Assembly (NCBI GenBank): GCA_964556165.1
Contig: CAZKVH010000034.1
Location: 1 to 7,975 of the forward strand
Direction of reading: 5' to 3'
Origin: JAQVEM01 sp964556165
GTDB taxonomy: Bacteria; Actinomycetota; Humimicrobiia; Humimicrobiales; Humimicrobiaceae
DNA: 7,975 nt
Made by a program: the position numbers and the translations under genes. Positions 6,047-7,975 of the stretch are shown in pieces. The notes beneath the pieces were generated by a model. It had not been told where the DNA came from. It did no database searches and was given only the letters and a program-made list of their open reading frames with translations. Positions within the stretch are counted from its first letter, which is position 1; each line of letters begins with the position of its first letter.

Positions 6047-7924
6047 ATGGATATTGGAAGGATTACAAAAGAGCAGCTTATAAATAAACTGGTTGAAATG
6101 AACCAGAAAATTATTGCCCTCAAGAAATACGGAGGGCAGCTAACTAACTACAAAAAGTTGTTAGAGGAAAATGAGGGGAAGTATAAAAGCCTCCTTGAGA
6201 CCGATTCCATCGGTATAATCATAATAGATGGCAGGGGAATAATAACAGAGTGCAATGATAATGCCCTTGAATTTTCAGGATACTCACGGTCGGAATTAAT
6301 AGGTAAATATTTTACAAAGCGCGTTAATATCAGCACCCGTGATATCCCGAGATATCTTAAAATATTTAAGGATATTTTAGCCGGGAAAGAGGTCGGTTCA
6401 TTTGAAATCAAGCAACACAAAAAAAATGGAGATGTTCTTTTCGGGGAAGTATATTTCGGGCCTTTAAAAAATAGCGATGGCAATATCATCGGCTTTAAGC
6501 TGATTATAAAAGATATTACTGGAAGGAAGAAACTTGAGGATGAATACAGGGAGGTTAAAGAGAAGTTTTCTAATCTTTTTGAATCTTCAATGGAAGGAAT
6601 TATTGTTCATGACAGTGGAAAAATTATAGATGTAAATGATGCTTTTAGTGAGATTTTTGGATGTGATAGTTCTTATGCTACAGGCAGAAATTTAATGGAT
6701 TTTATTGCGCCTGAATTCAGAGATGTAGTTATGGATAAAATTAATTCCGAAGATAAAAATCCATATGAAGTAATAGGAATTAAAAGTACAGGCAGTAAAG
6801 TATTCCTCAAAGCAACGGGCAGATACATGCTTCATAATGGTAAGAATTTAAGGATAGAGATTTTCAATAACATTAGTGAGAGAAAAAAGGCAGAGAAGAG
6901 AATCAGGTATCTTAGCTTCCATGACAAGCTTACGGAACTTTACAATAGGGCTTATTTCGAAAAGGTGCTTGTCAATATTTATAGAGGTAGAGATTTCCCT
7001 CTTAATTTTATAATTTGCGACCTTAATGGACTCAAACTGGTAAATGATGCTTTTGGCTATAGTGAAGGTGACAGGCTAATTAAGAGAATGGCTAAAATAT
7101 TAAAGTACTGCTCTCGAGAAGAAGATATTATTGCCAGGTGGGGAGAAGATGAATTTTTTATTCTTCTTCCGAGGTCTACAGAAAAAGATGTGGAAGTGAT
7201 TTTAAATAGGATAAAGAAGATTTGTTTAAAAACAGTTGACCAGAAAATCCCTTTGAATATCTCAATAGGTACTTCAACAAGAGATGATAAGAATCAGAAT
7301 TTAAGGGATGTAATAAAAGAAGCAGAAAATAATATGTATAAAAGCAAGTTACTCCAGAGAAAAAGTGTTTATAATTCTATTATTCTGTCACTGGAAAGAA
7401 TATTATGGGAGAAGAATCGTGAGACAAAAGAACATGCAGACCGTTTAAGAAAACTATCCATAGAGCTGGGGCGGGCAATAAACTTACCTCAGGATAAGCT
7501 TGATGAACTTGAATTACTTTCTGCTCTTCACGATATTGGCAAAGTGGGGATACCTGACAGGATTTTATTGAAAAAAGGAAAATTAAATTCGAAAGAATGG
7601 AAGATTATCAAAAGACATCCTGAAATAGGATATAAAATTGCAGAATCGACCCCTCAGATAGCTTCTATTGCGGATGATATCCTGTCACATCATGAATGGT
7701 GGAATGGCTCGGGTTATCCACAGGGGTTAAAAGGGGAGCAGATACCAATTAATGCCTCAATTGTTTCAATTGTAGATGCCTATGATGTTATGACTTTTGG
7801 CAGACATTACAGACCTGCGATTTCTGATGAAGATGCGAAGAAAGAACTTCTGAGATGTTCCGGTATACAGTTTAACCCGGTTCTTGTAGATAAGTTTGTT
7901 ATGCATCACCATAAGATAAATTGA
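6047..7924 (+). CDS. PAS-PAS-GGDEF(degenerate)-HD-GYP cyclic-di-GMP protein
   Basis: A 625-residue cytosolic signalling protein with no membrane segment. A short N-terminal coiled coil (about 8-48) precedes PAS1 (about 45-160) and PAS2 (about 170-283), which probably sense a ligand or redox state. The GGDEF domain (about 286-435) keeps the metal/nucleotide segment DLNGLKLVNDAFGYSEGD (325-342). Its signature reads RWGEDEF (364-370), with Glu367 in place of the second Gly of GGDEF. The inhibitory c-di-GMP I-site RxxD (Arg357-Asp360) sits exactly five residues before the signature. The HD-GYP domain (about 455-625) looks intact: His463, HD at 495-496, His524, HH at 548-549, GYP at 556-558 and Asp577, the expected metal ligands and motif for hydrolysing c-di-GMP to pGpG or GMP. 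The likely net activity is a phosphodiesterase, with the GGDEF part regulatory; this is inference. An in-frame TAG upstream excludes an ATG-initiated extension, and no Shine-Dalgarno is visible. Confidence 0.94.
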   Translation: MDIGRITKEQLINKLVEMNQKIIALKKYGGQLTNYKKLLEENEGKYKSLLETDSIGIIIIDGRGIITECNDNALEFSGYSRSELIGKYFTKRVNISTRDIPRYLKIFKDILAGKEVGSFEIKQHKKNGDVLFGEVYFGPLKNSDGNIIGFKLIIKDITGRKKLEDEYREVKEKFSNLFESSMEGIIVHDSGKIIDVNDAFSEIFGCDSSYATGRNLMDFIAPEFRDVVMDKINSEDKNPYEVIGIKSTGSKVFLKATGRYMLHNGKNLRIEIFNNISERKKAEKRIRYLSFHDKLTELYNRAYFEKVLVNIYRGRDFPLNFIICDLNGLKLVNDAFGYSEGDRLIKRMAKILKYCSREEDIIARWGEDEFFILLPRSTEKDVEVILNRIKKICLKTVDQKIPLNISIGTSTRDDKNQNLRDVIKEAENNMYKSKLLQRKSVYNSIILSLERILWEKNRETKEHADRLRKLSIELGRAINLPQDKLDELELLSALHDIGKVGIPDRILLKKGKLNSKEWKIIKRHPEIGYKIAESTPQIASIADDILSHHEWWNGSGYPQGLKGEQIPINASIVSIVDAYDVMTFGRHYRPAISDEDAKKELLRCSGIQFNPVLVDKFVMHHHKIN

Positions 7925-7975
7925 AGCTGAGAAGTAAATAAAGATAAATTTTAGATATTACTTAGATTAGAATTA

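Noticed and set aside
6037..6087. 16-residue frame overlapping the HD-GYP start in another register
   Set aside because: There is no ribosome site and the composition is not distinctive; it is most likely chance.
6148..6489. Minus-strand 113-codon frame inside the PAS region
   Set aside because: It is antisense to well-supported PAS domains and its sequence shows no family features.
7935..7966. AAGTAA/TTACTT inverted repeat after the HD-GYP gene
   Set aside because: The stem is six AT-rich pairs with a 20-base loop and no T-run, too weak to call a terminator.

Overview
This is an AT-rich window (roughly one-third GC by eye) with compact genes, strong use of ATA, AGA and AGG codons, the standard stop codons and an apparent Sec/lipoprotein signal. 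The gene content fits a low-GC Gram-positive-like bacterium or a deep-branching uncultured bacterial lineage: a Soj-type ParA, a DegV/FakB-type fatty-acid-binding protein, a SIMPL protein, ZupT and a PAS-GGDEF-HD-GYP protein. The sequence alone does not fix the phylum. I see no insertion sequence, phage gene, CRISPR array, tRNA or rRNA, and nothing that marks the window as a mobile island.

Layout. The left end (1-904, minus) is the 5' two-thirds or so of a secreted lipoprotein gene that runs off the window. Upstream of it on the same strand is an orphan Soj/ParA ATPase (1061-2023). A 145-bp divergent intergenic region separates parA from a DegV-family gene (2169-3044, plus). That gene converges on a membrane-anchored SIMPL-domain protein (3085-3822, minus), which follows the ZIP-family metal transporter zupT (3974-4735, minus). 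A 411-bp gap with a 9-bp perfect inverted repeat separates zupT from a divergent plus-strand gene for a helix-turn-helix/coiled-coil/acidic-tail protein (5147-5830). That gene has a good Shine-Dalgarno and is followed by an intrinsic terminator. The right end is a 625-residue cytosolic PAS-PAS-GGDEF-HD-GYP cyclic-di-GMP protein (6047-7924).

How the genes relate. Mostly they look like separately transcribed housekeeping and signalling genes rather than one pathway. Four of the seven have the same extended -10 element (TATGTTATAA, then T or A) upstream, which supports individual promoters. The best candidates for a closer look are the GEDEF variant of the GGDEF site with its I-site preserved, the unusual HTH protein, the SIMPL gene whose promoter-like motif touches its start codon, and the ParA that has no ParB beside it. 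I did not find convincing evidence of a new multi-gene system here.
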